From Acanthosepion esculentum (taxonomy: Eukaryota > Mollusca > Cephalopoda > Sepiida > Sepiidae), in NCBI GenBank assembly GCA_964036315.1, contig OZ038500.1:60596946-60660945 (forward strand): a DNA stretch of 64,000 bases, in the 5' to 3' direction. The notes under the pieces were generated by a model. The model made no database searches. It saw only the letters and a program-made list of their open reading frames with translations, and was not told where the DNA came from. The position numbers and the translations under genes were made by a program. Shown piece after piece: positions 53,633-64,000 of the stretch. Within the stretch, counting starts at the first letter, position 1. Each line of letters opens with the position of its first letter.

Positions 53633-54135
53633 CTTGACAATGGATTCCTGTCGTAAATTTTTATCTGTTGACAATGTTTATCTTATTGGAAATGCATTTC
53701 TGTAATAAATGTTTATCTATTTAGAATGTTTTTCATATTGACAATGCATTCCTAGGGTAAATGCTTATCTTTTGATAAAGTTTATCTTATTGATAATGCA
53801 AATCTATAATAATTGTTTATCTGCTTACAATGTTTATCTGATTGACAATGTATTACTATAGTAAATGTTTATCTAGTGATAGTGTTTATCTTATTGATAA
53901 TGTAATACTATAATAAATTTTTGTCTATGGACAATGTTTATCCTATTGACAATACATTTTTAGAGTAAATGTTTATCTGTTGACAATGTTTATCATATTG
54001 ACAATGCATTCCTATGACAAATATTTACTATTGACAATCTTTATCTTATTTATTATGTAATTCTATATAAAATGCTTATCTATTGACAATGTTCATCTTA
54101 TTAAAAATGCAATTCTATCGTAAATCTTTCCCTAT
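53633..54135. repeat. Tandem repeat of about 52 bp
   Basis: Roughly nine diverged units containing TAAATGTTTATCTATTGACA, TGTTTATCTTATTGACAATG, CATTCCTATAG. AT-rich, no coding. Confidence 0.85.
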
Positions 54136-54859
54136 TAAACATATAACTGCGCTCTTATGTCCCTGATGATTAGAATAACTTCTTACCATTGAAACTATTT
54201 TGCTTCCAGATTTTTATTGTAATGAAATAGTTTGTTTGCTTAGCAGCATTTTAACTCGTTAATCTCCAAATTTAATTTTCTTGTAAGCATTCTAGTAATT
54301 ATTTTTCAAAAGTTTATAGCTGGTAATTTTTTTTAATATGAAAATTCATTACTGATATTTTCATTATAAAAATGTATTTTTATACTATCCACATGTTTTG
54401 AACCCCAGATTGTGGTTAACTATTGCTCATAACTCGGACCCTAACAGGAGTTACAAACTCCAAACAAGATGGACTTGAAAACTACAGCAATTAAGAGCCG
54501 GTTCCTAGTTCCTCAAAACCTCCAATCCCTCGATTAGAGGCCAATTAAATAGTAAATGTTTTTTTTTTATATTACATGCATTAAGAACATATTCTATCAA
54601 CAATGCTGACCTTTATATTTGTACATTGACAGTAGCTCTGTTCCGATTATTGATATAATTCAAAAGTAAATATTTATATATTATACAGAAAATAGCTCCA
54701 TACTTAATTAGCGCTTGACAAGCCGTTCGATCTTGATTTTCAATGTACTTCTATAATAAATGTACGGAACGCTCATATTAGAAAAGGAAACATTCTTTAG
54801 CGCGGGGACAAATATATCGGAGATTTCTTCCCTAAAGAAAGAGAACAATCGACAATACT
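54136..54859. other. Unassigned spacer
   Basis: Only a weak inverted relation at 54300-54340 to the 35690 tandem repeat. No gene. Confidence 0.3.
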
Positions 54860-56270
54860 CAGAAATACCGACGCACCGGAAATGTTAAAAACCGAAGTGA
54901 AAGTTGCACTGGCCAAAGTGAACAGAAACTTGCTGCCAGTTTTAGACGATGTCAAGACAAGATTACAGAAATAATAAATGAAATCTACGACAGTGGAGAG
55001 ATACCGGAAGACCTAAGCTGATATATTTTCATAGCAATGCCTAAGAAACCAGACGCAAAAGAATGCGAGCTCCACCGGACAATCAGGCTGATGAGCCACA
55101 TAACAAAACTTATCATCCGAATTCTGGTGCATAAAGCGCGCACCAGAATCAGACCAGAGATAGGAGAAGAACAGCGCGGGTTCGTCAAAGACAGCGAGAC
55201 AAGGAATACAATATTTATGCTCAGAATGTTATCAGAAAGAACAATACAAATGCAGAAGGACCTGTTCCTGTGTTTTATAGATGGCGCAAAGGCGTTCGAA
55301 AAATACGTCACAAGTATGTGTTAGATCTGCTCAGTAACTTTCACTTCGGGAAATAATCAAGAAAATAAGTTCAGCAGATATAAAAAAAATAAAAATTGGT
55401 TAAGACAAGGATGTGACTTCTCATCAGATTTATTCAACCTATACAGCGAGCCAATTCTGATAGAATTATGAGTCCTGCCAGGATTTATTATTTGCAACCA
55501 CAATCTTAACAATACAAGATATGCAGATGACACAGGGCTGATAGCAGACACAGAATGTAGCGAAGGAAAGCCAGAAGAATGGACTAAGCATAAACTACAA
55601 AAAGACAGAATACGTGGTCATCACCAAAAATACAAGCCCAAAATTCAAATTACAACCTGGGAATACAAAAATAAAGCAGTTACAGAGATTTTAAATATCT
55701 GGGAAGTATTCTAACAGAAGAGAGAAAGTGCAACACTGATATCCGAAGACGTATTGGGATGGCCAAAGATGTATTCCAAAAGCTAAGCAAAGTATTAAGA
55801 GACAAAAAAAATCGTTGGAAACAAAGAAAAGAGTACTGAAATCTTACGTGATATAGGTCCTCCTGTATGACAGCGAATGCTGGACAATCTCCTCAAAGAT
55901 GAAGAAGAGACCCAAAGCAACGTGGTTCCACAGAAGGATGATAAGGATACCAAGGATCGGACATGTGAGCAACGACAAGATTTCACAGAAAATGGAAACA
56001 AAGTGGAAACGTATACTTAACATAAGGTAGAGGCAGTTGAAATTTCTGGTACAGGTCATGAGGAAGGGGGGGGGGCTTTGAAAATCTGATACTCTCAAGA
56101 CGGATAGAGGGAAATAGGACAGAAGAAAGCAGCACACGGTATACTTAATGGGATGGAGCAAATGGATGTCAGATCAGGATCTGGGAGAAATAACCAAAAG
56201 AAAAATTATTAAGAACTACAATGGACAGGAAGATGTGAAGGTCCATGATCGATTACTTCCTGAGGGGACA
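54860..56270 (+). pseudogene. RTE-type LINE, RT domain to 3' end, degenerate
   Basis: Plus-strand order: IINEIYDSGEIPEDLS (54975), then the frame 55037-55324 with MPKKPDAKECELHRTIRLMS, HITKLIIRILVHKARTRIRP, EEQRGFVKDSETRNTIFMLR and LFLCFIDGAKAFEKY (first catalytic Asp region). Then a frameshift and RYADDT at about 55520-55536, KFKYLGSILT-like at 55690, IRRRIGMAKDVFQKLSK at 55741, and thumb and C-terminal pieces to 56270 (HDRLLPEGT). This is the longest RTE copy in the window. It lacks the apurinic endonuclease part and is inactivated many times over. Confidence 0.85.
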
Positions 56271-56768
56271 AAACAAGATGTTAGCTGTGGTGGAGATAAT
56301 ATGGATTCATGAATGTAGTGAACTCGAATTGAATTCGAACTCGGCTCTCTCATTCCTCAATACGATCAGCCACCATTACTTTTCCCCCTACGTTCATTTC
56401 TATAGGAAAAGCTTAACTGTTATACATATAATAACATTATTCTATCATTAGATCGTATCGATTGATGGCCATTGACAATCTATTTCTTCATGAATATCAA
56501 TGTCATTCCCACTAATTAATAATTTCTTATAGTTGATAACATCAATTTTAAATTACAAATTACCAGATTACCTGTTGAAACTTCATTGTTGACCACTTCT
56601 AGATACTTTGAGTTTCGTCATGGCTTAGAACCTAAATTTTGTTAAGTGGTCAAAAATGATTTTATCTGAGAATGAAGTATTTTTTTATGGATAGTAGTAA
56701 AACCTACGGAGTAAAATCTTCAAAACGATCACCTACCGCCCATTAAAAAGTAAAATAAATACATAAAG
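56271..56768. other. Unassigned spacer
   Basis: No recognised feature. Confidence 0.3.
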
Positions 56769-57094
56769 GCTTTTGGGAACAAGTGCTACTGAGCCGGACG
56801 TTAGAAAATTCCACTCGTAAGCTTATATAAGCAGAGACCCGGTAAGAGTCAGAGAAGAGAGAAGCTAGCCGTCCAACCAATAGCGTCAGTAGCAACTAGT
56901 CGGTAGAAATAAGAAGCGAAGAGACCTAAGTGCTTTTGGGAACAAGTGCTACTGAGCCGGACGTTAGAAAATTCCACTCGTAAGCTTATATAAGCAGAGA
57001 CCCGGTAAGAGTCAGAGAAGAGAGAAGCTAGCCGTCCAACCAATAGCGTCAGTAGCAACTAGTCGGCAGAAATAAGAAGCGAAGAGACCTAAGT
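56769..57094 (+). repeat. Two 163-bp tandem copies carrying a TATA box
   Basis: 56769-56931 and 56932-57094 are almost identical (one difference seen near the end, GGTAGAAAT/GGCAGAAAT). Each holds CTTATATAAGCAGAG, CGGTAAGAGTCAGAGAAGAG and GCTAGCCGTCC. TATA followed 20-30 bases later by a GA-rich leader is the layout of an LTR core promoter. Downstream, AATAAAAG at 57395 could be a polyadenylation signal. Confidence 0.85.
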
Positions 57095-58639
57095 GCTACC
57101 TCTATACTCCCAGAGTTAGTGATAAGCCCGACTCGCAACTGGTCCGTTGAATAAGTAAGCAAATTGATTTAAACATAATTCGTACTTTCTTTACTTGCCC
57201 TAACGTTAATTTGCCCTTCTTTTTATTTGTGAATGCACAAAGGGTCTTAGCAGATTTTTGTGCGAACCGATCCAAAACTGGAATCGAGATGTGAGGTGAT
57301 TTGTCAGATCTTTGAATGGCCGACACATTGTTAGCAGCTGTATACGTTCATCGTACTTTGCTGCGTTGCTATCCATAAACCTTCTAATCGGCTGGAATAA
57401 AAGTTTTGATATATCCTTTTATTAAATACTATCTTTCATATCACGATAGATTTCCGTTTTTAGGAAACAAGTGTAATCATAAATGCGTAAACTACACTAC
57501 TAATCATATATAGCAGTTAAGAATCAATTACACTAATAGCAGCGTACAAAGTGGATTAAACTAATGTAACCGGTTCCAACTCCATCTGCCATATGCACCT
57601 GACCTTGTGCCACTCGTATAGTAACTTTTACGATTGCTGAGAAAGTTTTCATGGCGAATACATTCTAAAATATAAATTAGACACTAAAGTTCATTGAAAG
57701 TTTTTCGCGTCAAAATCAGCGGGATTTAACACAAAAGTTATCGAACAGCTGCCTTGTGTTTAGCAACAGGTCACTGCAAGTAATGGCGAATATACAACTG
57801 AATAGAATTTGATTTTTTTTTTTTAAAGAATAACGTTAATATAAAAACGGAAGTTATTTAAAACGCAGTCTAATACATAAAGAGTTATTATGCAAATACT
57901 AAATTTCAAAAACAAATCCTGTTTAGCAAGTTGAAACAATACCCGCTAGGTGGCGTTGAAATGATTTCCGTACAATCAGAAGATGTGTTGACAATGGACG
58001 CAAGACCGACTGAAAGGCCATTGTAATGGAAGAAGTTGGATGCAAGTCTTTTTTTGTTTTTTTTTATATGGTACAAAGAAAAATAAATATAGAAAAATTT
58101 CTGTTCACATCTTATTGGAGGCGCGGTGGAGCGAAAGTGTTCAAACCCCGCTGGTCTTGTGTTGATTACAGACCAAGCGTAGGCGACACTCAATCATATA
58201 GACTTTTTGAAAATGTGTCTGTGTTTTAATATCTGTTATGGTCCAATATCCTCGCACCACGGTTATGGTCCAAGGTGAGGACCAAGGAAGAACAACACGA
58301 ACACTAGAAAAGGAATAATAAAGATATATTAAACAGAAATATAATACAAGAAGTTGAAGGTGTTAGTATGACTGTCAGTCTGGTTTAAAGTGAACGACTA
58401 TTGTCTTGACTCGTTCCGTCTCGACTCGTTCCACTTCATTCTCCGTTCTATCGTCTCTCTTGAGAGGCGCAGTCTTTATAGTATCAGGAAGAGTTCATTG
58501 TCGTTACACGTAAGTTTCCATAACAATATCGATAGTATTCGAGGATCACACAGCTATTTCTTTTTAGTAAATAGGAATTCTTTTACACCTTTATTACGTT
58601 TTCTCTCTTTCCCTTTTATTTCAAACATCTTTCTTTATT
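57095..58639. other. Unassigned, possibly LTR or other retroelement debris
   Basis: No coding frame with family resemblance. 58380-58480 is GC-richer with CGTTCC(G/A)(T/C)(C/T)TC repeats (GACTCGTTCCGTCTCGACTC). Nothing can be named. Confidence 0.3.
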
Positions 58640-58850
58640 ATCTGTCTATATTTCTTAGACGAGGTATTATGTACACTATTTACATTATTCGGACTATTGT
58701 CCTCATCTTTGTCGCCATATTTATTACAAAGTTTCGGCTGTTGTACGCTCCGGCCTTCTTCAGTATCTGTCTATATTTCTGAGAACTGAATCCTTTATTT
58801 CGCTCATTGGGGTAGACTGTTCTAGTTCCACGTACCATGTTTAAAGACTG
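58640..58850 (-). mobile_element. Penelope-like terminal repeat, inverted
   Basis: Minus strand reads ACATGGTACGTGGAACTAGA, CCCAATGAGCGAAATAAAGG, CTGAAGAAGGCCGGAGCG, ACAGCCGAAACTTTGTAATA, ATGAGGACAATAGTCCGAAT and GACAGATAATAA. It faces the GIY-YIG remnant. Confidence 0.7.
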
Positions 58851-59260
58851 TGTGTACGTTATCCCGTGCAGCTGCGGAAAGAAATATAATGGGGAGAGAA
58901 GCTTCCCTAGAAGGTAAGGCATCAAGAAAACGAGAAAACTGTAACACGAGGGGAAGTGGAAAAATCAGATGTGGGTGACCACATATGGAGAGAAAAGGGA
59001 GATCACCGCACTCTGTAGGATAAGGTTGAGATCACGGACAAAGAACACCATTGCAAAATTCGTAAACTTCAGGAATCAGCACATATGCTAGGCCAAAAAT
59101 CTCTTGAGTCAACCAAACTTAGAAATGAATACAATATGGGAGCCAGTAATAAGGATTGCCAGAGACAAGCGATAATAACAAAAAAAAATTGCAATATGAG
59201 CACTGGTAAAAAAATGAGGTTGAGACATTAGATTTATAATACCCAGAAATTCATAGAAAG
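58846..59260 (+). pseudogene. GIY-YIG endonuclease remnant of a Penelope-like element
   Basis: Plus strand from 58850 reads KDCVYVIPCSCGKKYNGER. VYV stands for the GIY motif, the CxC pair precedes the KYNG that stands for YIG, and a following frame has KVRHQENEKTVT, corresponding to the Arg and Glu/His helix. Then come EKSDVGDHIWREKGDH and KIRKLQESAHMLGQ. Penelope-like retroelements carry a C-terminal GIY-YIG nuclease with such CxC spacing. The domain is broken by a frameshift near 58915 and several stops. Confidence 0.65.
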
Positions 59261-59264
59261 ATGT

Positions 59265-59480
59265 CCTCAAGAACACATGGCACAGTGGATACAGGCGTTG
59301 GTTATATCTCGTGACAGGACTCAAAGTGTGTGAGTTCAATACCCGGTTAAGGCAGAGGGGAATTAACAGGAGATAACTGATATCCAGTCACCCAGTCTAC
59401 CGAAGTAGATATATTCCAACCACCTAAAGAAGGCAGAAACGTTGTAATAAATATGATAACAAAGATGAGGACAATAGTCT
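59265..59480 (+). mobile_element. Penelope-like terminal repeat with tRNA-like part
   Basis: AACACATGGCACAGTGGATA and AGTGTGTGAGTTCAATACCC (tRNA-like), GGAGATAACTGATATCC, CCACCTAAAGAAGGCAGAAA with ACGTTGTAATAAATATG, and ATGAGGACAATAGTC. The hammerhead-like stem II is deleted here. It lies downstream of and in the same direction as the GIY-YIG remnant. Confidence 0.65.
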
Positions 59481-59567
59481 ATATAATCTTTCTTTATTTG
59501 CTTCTTTCAAAATTACGTTTCTTTCAGTCTTCATGCATATATTGAGTACTTCTTTTATTATACACAC

Positions 59568-59697
<130 letters not shown>

Positions 59698-59974
59698 GAC
59701 TCTCCCGTATGAGGATCTGACAACTTAACCAATTGATTCAGTTAGGAATTTTGTCCGATAATCTTAATTGTCACTTTAGACCCACAAGTGATTTGCAAAG
59801 GACGCCGGATATGGTGCAGGAGTGAGGATTGTGGGATGAAGTCACAGTTACATTGGCTGGCCTTTTAGATCTTGCTCTCGCTTCTTATAGACGATTCAGA
59901 CTAGCAGATTGAAAACCGCTGAATCCCCTAAAACACGTTGATCTACACTCTACCCGTTCCAAACACACCTGTAA

Positions 59975-60208
59975 CATTGTCTTGTAAAGATTGTCGTCGT
60001 CAAGCGAGCATTTTCTCTGTCCGTTTAAGTATGAACCCACTTTCTTACTTATGTATGTATATGTCATTTTTAATTTATTTCAAAATTTATATTTTTTTTG
60101 TTTTTGCTTTTTTTTTTTTTGCTTTCTCTTAACTGTCGCTGTTGGACCCCCTAACATATCTTATTTTAGAACTAACTATTCTAACCTAACTGGTAATATT
60201 ACATTTTA
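59975..60208 (+). repeat. LINE leader repeat, copy 1
   Basis: CATTGTCTTGTAAAGATTGT, CGTCAAGCGAGCATTTTCTC, then after a variable T-rich part CTTTCTCTTAACTGTCGCTG, GGACCCCCTAACATATC and CTGGTAATATTACATTTT. Repeated at 60528-60787. Confidence 0.9.
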
Positions 60209-60527
60209 GCCGATTCTGAAATCTGTTTTTGAGCGTAAAGAATGGACAATGTTTGAGAATTTCCTTGTATTTCGTCAGTAATTTCCAATTCCATGATGGC
60301 CTATTCTCTGCTTGCTTGGTTGAATTATTAATTCGACATGGTATTGTGACCGTTTGTTCATCCTGTTGATTTGAATATTCTCCATTAATAGCACGCTGGC
60401 CAAGCCCACTGTTGGGGTTGGATGGGTCGATGAATGGCCGTTTGACCGATCTGCCCTCCCCACCCCCAGCACTGCGTTCATTATAACTTGCTGCTTGGCA
60501 TGGAATAGGTAAGCCTTATACTTTCGA

Positions 60528-60787
60528 CATTGTCTTGTAAAGATTGTCGTCGTCAAGCGAGCATTTTCTCTGTTCGTTTAAGTATGAACCCACTCTACCC
60601 TTGATTCCGTCTTCCTTGTGTATGTAATTTTAAATTTATTTCAAAATTTATTTTATTTTTATTTTATTTTTTTTTGCTTTGTTTTTTCGTTTTTTTTTTT
60701 TGCTTTCTCTTAACTGTCGCTGTTGGACCCCCTAACATATCTTATTTTAGAACTAACTATTCTTACCTAACTCGTAATATTACATTT
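60528..60787 (+). repeat. LINE leader repeat, copy 2
   Basis: Second copy, offset by about 553 at the start and 580 at the end because of indels in the T-rich middle. The 320 bases between copies are unique in the window. Duplicated leader units upstream of a LINE ORF often carry the internal promoter, which is an inference here. Confidence 0.9.
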
Positions 60788-60923
60788 TTTTTAAATATAG
60801 GTCTATGGGACTTTAAGTAAGTTAAAACTTACTGTTAATGTATACAATACAATGTCATTCCCCTACTAAATCTCCGTCTATTGTTTTCTTGTCATCGTTG
60901 TATATGTTATGTAATAGGAGTAG

Positions 60924-63767
60924 GTAGGCTTTCCTACCGCCCGGTCTACACTCCTCCCCATTCTGTTGGACACGATTAGAGGCATCCGTGGCATTAGAAC
61001 CAACTTCTGCAGCGTTGAATCTTTCCTCATTGCTAAGTGCCCGGATATTCTGGCCCTGTGTGAGACCAATCTTGACTCCTCTATCCCTTCCTCAGATCTC
61101 TCGATCCCTGGATACCTTCCTCTCCTCAGAAAAGACTCTCTAACCCACATGCATGGCCTGGGTGTCTACGTCAAGGACCATCTCCCTCTGGCTAGAGAGT
61201 GCTCTCTCGAATCGGCGGATAATTCGTACTTGTGTCTCCCGCATTCTCTTCTCAATGCTGAAAGCTATCTTTTCTTCCTTTACCGCTCTCCATCCTCTCA
61301 GGACTGTGGAATACTCGATGTCATTTCTGACAGCATAGATAGGGCCCTCTCTCTCCATCCGTTCGCTCACATATTTGTGTTTGGCGATTTTAACGCCCAT
61401 CACAACCAGTGACTTAAGAACGCTACTACCGACCTCGCAGGCATTCTTACTCTCAACTTTTCAGTCTCTCAATCCCTCACTCAGATAATCGATTTCCCCA
61501 CGCGTTTTGCCTCACTCCTCGACCTGTGTTTTACCTCCATCCCTGAGTCTTGTAGTGTCACGCAGCTCTGTCCTATCGGTAACTCCGATCATGCTGTAGT
61601 GTCTGTTACCATCTCCTTCAGCCCCACCCACTGCAAGCAGCCTCCTACCATCAGAACCACATTCTACCAACGGGCTGACTGGGACTCGTTTCGTGACTTC
61701 CTCCGCGATGTCCCCTGGGATGCTGTATTTAATCTTCCCATTCAAGATTGTGCTTCAGAGGTCTCTTTCTGGGTTAAAACTGGAATCGACGCTTTCATCC
61801 CCTCCAGGAAATTTAAGGTCAAACCGCGCTCCTCCCCCTGGTTCACAGCTACTTGCCCAGCCGCCATTGCCCATAGGAACCACTTCTTCCACCGTTTTCG
61901 TAGTGATATGTCTGACTTCAATAGACGTCTATTTACCTCTGCCCGTAACGAGTGTAAGCGTATCCTCGACGATGCCAAGTCACTATTTGCTGCTCGGATG
62001 AAGGAACGTATTGCATCCCGCAAATTTGGTTCCAAAGATTATTGGCGCCTCTGCAAGAGCGTTCTGAACAATAACAAACCCTCCATTCCTCCCCTGTTCA
62101 ATCAGTTTGAGGTCCTGATCACCTCTGCCGACAAGGCCGAACGCTTTGCTCGGAAGTTTTCTTCCAATTCAACGCTAGACTCTTCCGGTGTACCCTTGCC
62201 CGATTTCCCTCCGAGAACCGAGGCCCTTTTGAACGGATTGCACATAACCCCGTCGTCGGTATTGGGCATTATTTCTAACCTAGATCACCACAAGGCTACT
62301 AGTGGTGACGCGATACCAGACATTGTCCTGAAGAAATGCGCGCCTGAACTGGCGCCTGCCCTCTCTAAATTATACAACCGCTGCCTCAAGGAGTATTGTT
62401 TTCCTGACTGCTGGAAGTCCTCAACCATTGTTCCTGTCTTTAAGAACTCTGGTGACCCCTCCGACCCTTCCAATTACCGTCCTATCAGTCTCCTACCCCT
62501 CTTCGGCAAAGTCTTCGAGGCCATTATCAACACCGAAGTGATTAATCATCTGATATCCCATGATCTGCTCTCAGACAAGCAGTATGGTTTCCGCTTTGCC
62601 CGATCTACGGCCGATGTGCTTACGGCCATCACTGAATTTGTCTACCAAGCTATTCATAATAACAGTGAAGCTCGTGACATGGCCCTAGACATCTCCAAAG
62701 CATTTGATAGAGTTTGGCATGCCGGCCTTCTTCGCAAGCTCCAGGGTTATGGTATCACAGGTCGATTGTTTGACCTAATACAATCATTCCTGTCAAACCG
62801 GGAATTGAAGGTCGTTCTCAATGGATTCATCTCCAGCTCCTATCCCACTAACGCAGGTGTTCCTCAAGGCTCCATCCTAGGCCCTACTCTGTTCCTCATA
62901 TTTATAAACGACCTTCCTGACGCCATAGACACCCAAGTCGGCATCTATGCTGACGACACCACAATTTACTCCTGCCTCAAGCACAAATCTACTGATGCTG
63001 ACAAAGTTAACCTGGCAGTTCAAATTGAAAAGGACCTCCAATCGGTTGTGAAATGGGGCGAGAAATGGATGGTTAACTTTAACGCCTCTAAAACAAAACT
63101 GCTCTCTATTAACCACCACAAGGATCCATCCCTGCATCCCATTAGAATGTCTGAAGACCAACTTCTCGAGAGCTCCTCTCTGCGGCTGCTCGGTCTCACG
63201 CTGTCCGCTGATCTGAGATGGAACAAATACATCGAGTCAGTTGCATCATCCACCGCAAGGAAAGTTGGTTCCCTGTGCCGAGCCAGGAAATTTTTCTCCC
63301 CGGAATTGATCCTCCAAGTCTATAAATCGACCATTCGCCCTTGCATGGAGTATTGCTGCCATATATGGTCTGGGGCCCCTGCTGTTTGCCTCAGGGTTCT
63401 TGATAAGATCCAGAGACGGATATGCAATGTGATTGGCCGTGATCTGTCATCTCGACTGCAGTCGCTCTCTCACAGACGCGACGTTGCCTCGCTCTGTCTT
63501 TTTTACAAATACTTTCACGGTAATTGCTCCGATGAGCTGCTTTCGCTTGTCCCTAGGCCTCATGAATTTAAACGTCCTACGAGGCTGGCATCCCGTTCCC
63601 ACCCCTTCACCGTTGAAACTGTTAGATGTAGACGTCTCTTCTACTCCAATAGCTTCATGTCTCGCACATCTCGCCTGTGGAACTCCCTTCCCTATTCCTG
63701 TTTCCCTGACAAATACAATCTCCAACTATTTAAGTGTAACGTCAATCGACATCTCCAGTTGCCTTGA
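60924..63767 (+). pseudogene. LINE endonuclease-reverse transcriptase with one stop codon
   Basis: Open in one frame from 60924 to 63767 except for TGA at 61410-61412. Endonuclease part: ILALCETNLDS, GLGVYVKDHLP, FLYRSPSSQ, FGDFNAHH (61380-61403) and NSDHAVVSV (about 61581-61607), all typical of the EEP fold. Reverse transcriptase part (numbered from 61599): NYRPISLLPL (292), DISKAFD (364), AGVPQGSILGP (around 421), YADD catalytic pair at 450-453, then a thumb and C-terminal region ending VNRHLQLP. No ATG precedes the endonuclease motifs within the frame, so the true N-terminus may lie in another frame or be lost. The protein would nick genomic DNA and copy its RNA there. The single stop falls between endonuclease motifs and would prevent a full product unless read through. 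Confidence 0.9.
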
Positions 63768-63968
63768 TCTATCCACTTCACCTTTCATTCCTATCTGCTC
63801 TCGCTCCAAATCTTCTGTAACCCCCTTGCCTTGATCGATCCACTCTCTTTCTCTTTCTCCACATCCTCTCCTTTACCACTCCTATCTGCTCTTCCTCCAA
63901 CCCTTCTATAACCCCTTGCGTGATAGTGGCCTCCAGCCTTGCTTGGGGTGATACGCTTAAAAAAAATG
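63768..63968 (+). other. LINE 3' UTR
   Basis: Pyrimidine-rich, with two related segments (CTTCTGTAACCCCCTTGCCT and CTTCTATAACCCCTTGCGTG). It ends with CAGCCTTGCTTGGGGTGATA and A8. The ending CTTGGGGTGAT-CGCTTAAAA is shared with the 6265-6695 copy, so it defines the family's 3' terminus. Confidence 0.85.
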
Positions 63969-64000
63969 GCAGATGAGGTCTTTTGTATGATTAAAGTCTT

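Larger units (their letters stand above)
59900..63968 (+). mobile_element. Near full-length LINE (jockey/CR1-like non-LTR retrotransposon)
   Basis: A leader with a duplicated segment (59975-60208 and 60528-60787) is followed by one long coding region for an apurinic-type endonuclease and reverse transcriptase (60924-63767). The pyrimidine-rich 3' UTR ends CTTGGGGTGATACGC and an A run. There are no LTRs. No separate ORF1 is visible, so either ORF1 is absent or the element is 5'-truncated. The left boundary is approximate. Truncated relatives are at 4700, 6265, 27700, 29385 and 50400. Confidence 0.85.

Noticed and set aside
55082..55100. CTGATGAGCC as a further hammerhead core
   Set aside because: No GAAA at a suitable distance and no stem II. 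The bases code for an RT residue run in the RTE copy. CTGATGA at 6872 and 23329 fail likewise.

Overview
The window reads as intergenic DNA from a large, repeat-rich invertebrate genome. A mollusc, and most likely a cephalopod such as an octopus, fits best. The reasons are long (AT)n, (AC)n, (CT)n, (GATA)n and (TTC)n microsatellites, mixed decayed LINEs, tRNA-derived SINEs, Tc1/mariner relics and Penelope-like fragments, with no bacterial-style gene order. This placement is inference from repeat style, not from a host gene. I found no convincing host protein-coding gene, rRNA or functional tRNA. Most open reading frames are microsatellite translations (poly-YI, poly-SL, poly-S) or chance.

Layout. 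0-6 kb: a Tc1-like relic, a tRNA-like SINE (family B) and AT-rich spacer, then minus-strand LINE pieces. 6-12 kb: a 5'-truncated LINE copy at 6265-6695, a LINE-derived 138-bp tandem repeat at 7430-8010, two MITE-like inverted-repeat elements and long microsatellites. 12.7-18.6 kb: an internally deleted mariner-type element, Penelope-like fragments partly arranged as inverted repeats, a 343-bp foldback, and a nearly complete DD34D mariner (16788-18066) with one early stop and one frameshift. 18.7-29.7 kb: RTE-type and other LINE remnants, a 77-bp MADE1-like mariner MITE at 23106-23182, and a canonical hammerhead ribozyme fold at 29027-29080. 30-45 kb: a 1.3-kb block present twice (31171-32520 and 43175-44492), family A tRNA-like SINEs in head-to-tail arrays, and 33-bp minisatellites. 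45-56 kb: a LINE C-terminal region with a CCHC motif and a PD-X14-D restriction-like endonuclease motif (46610-47134), piggyBac-like MITE ends, a third copy of the SINE/minisatellite block, and LINE and RTE fragments. 56.7-64 kb: a tandem duplication carrying a TATA box, a Penelope-like GIY-YIG remnant flanked by oppositely oriented terminal repeats, and the best-preserved autonomous element, a LINE of about 4 kb. That LINE has an endonuclease and reverse transcriptase in one frame, interrupted by a single stop codon.

How the parts relate. The window records repeated retrotransposition and cut-and-paste insertion, often into or beside (AT)n tracts. The LINE at the right end is the best-preserved relative of several broken copies (4.7-5.35, 6.3, 27.7-28.3, 29.4 and 50.4 kb). 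The most unusual layer is RNA: one textbook type I hammerhead and several degenerate hammerhead-like motifs in Penelope-like terminal repeats, some with palindromic, loopless stem III sequences of the kind expected to work as dimers.
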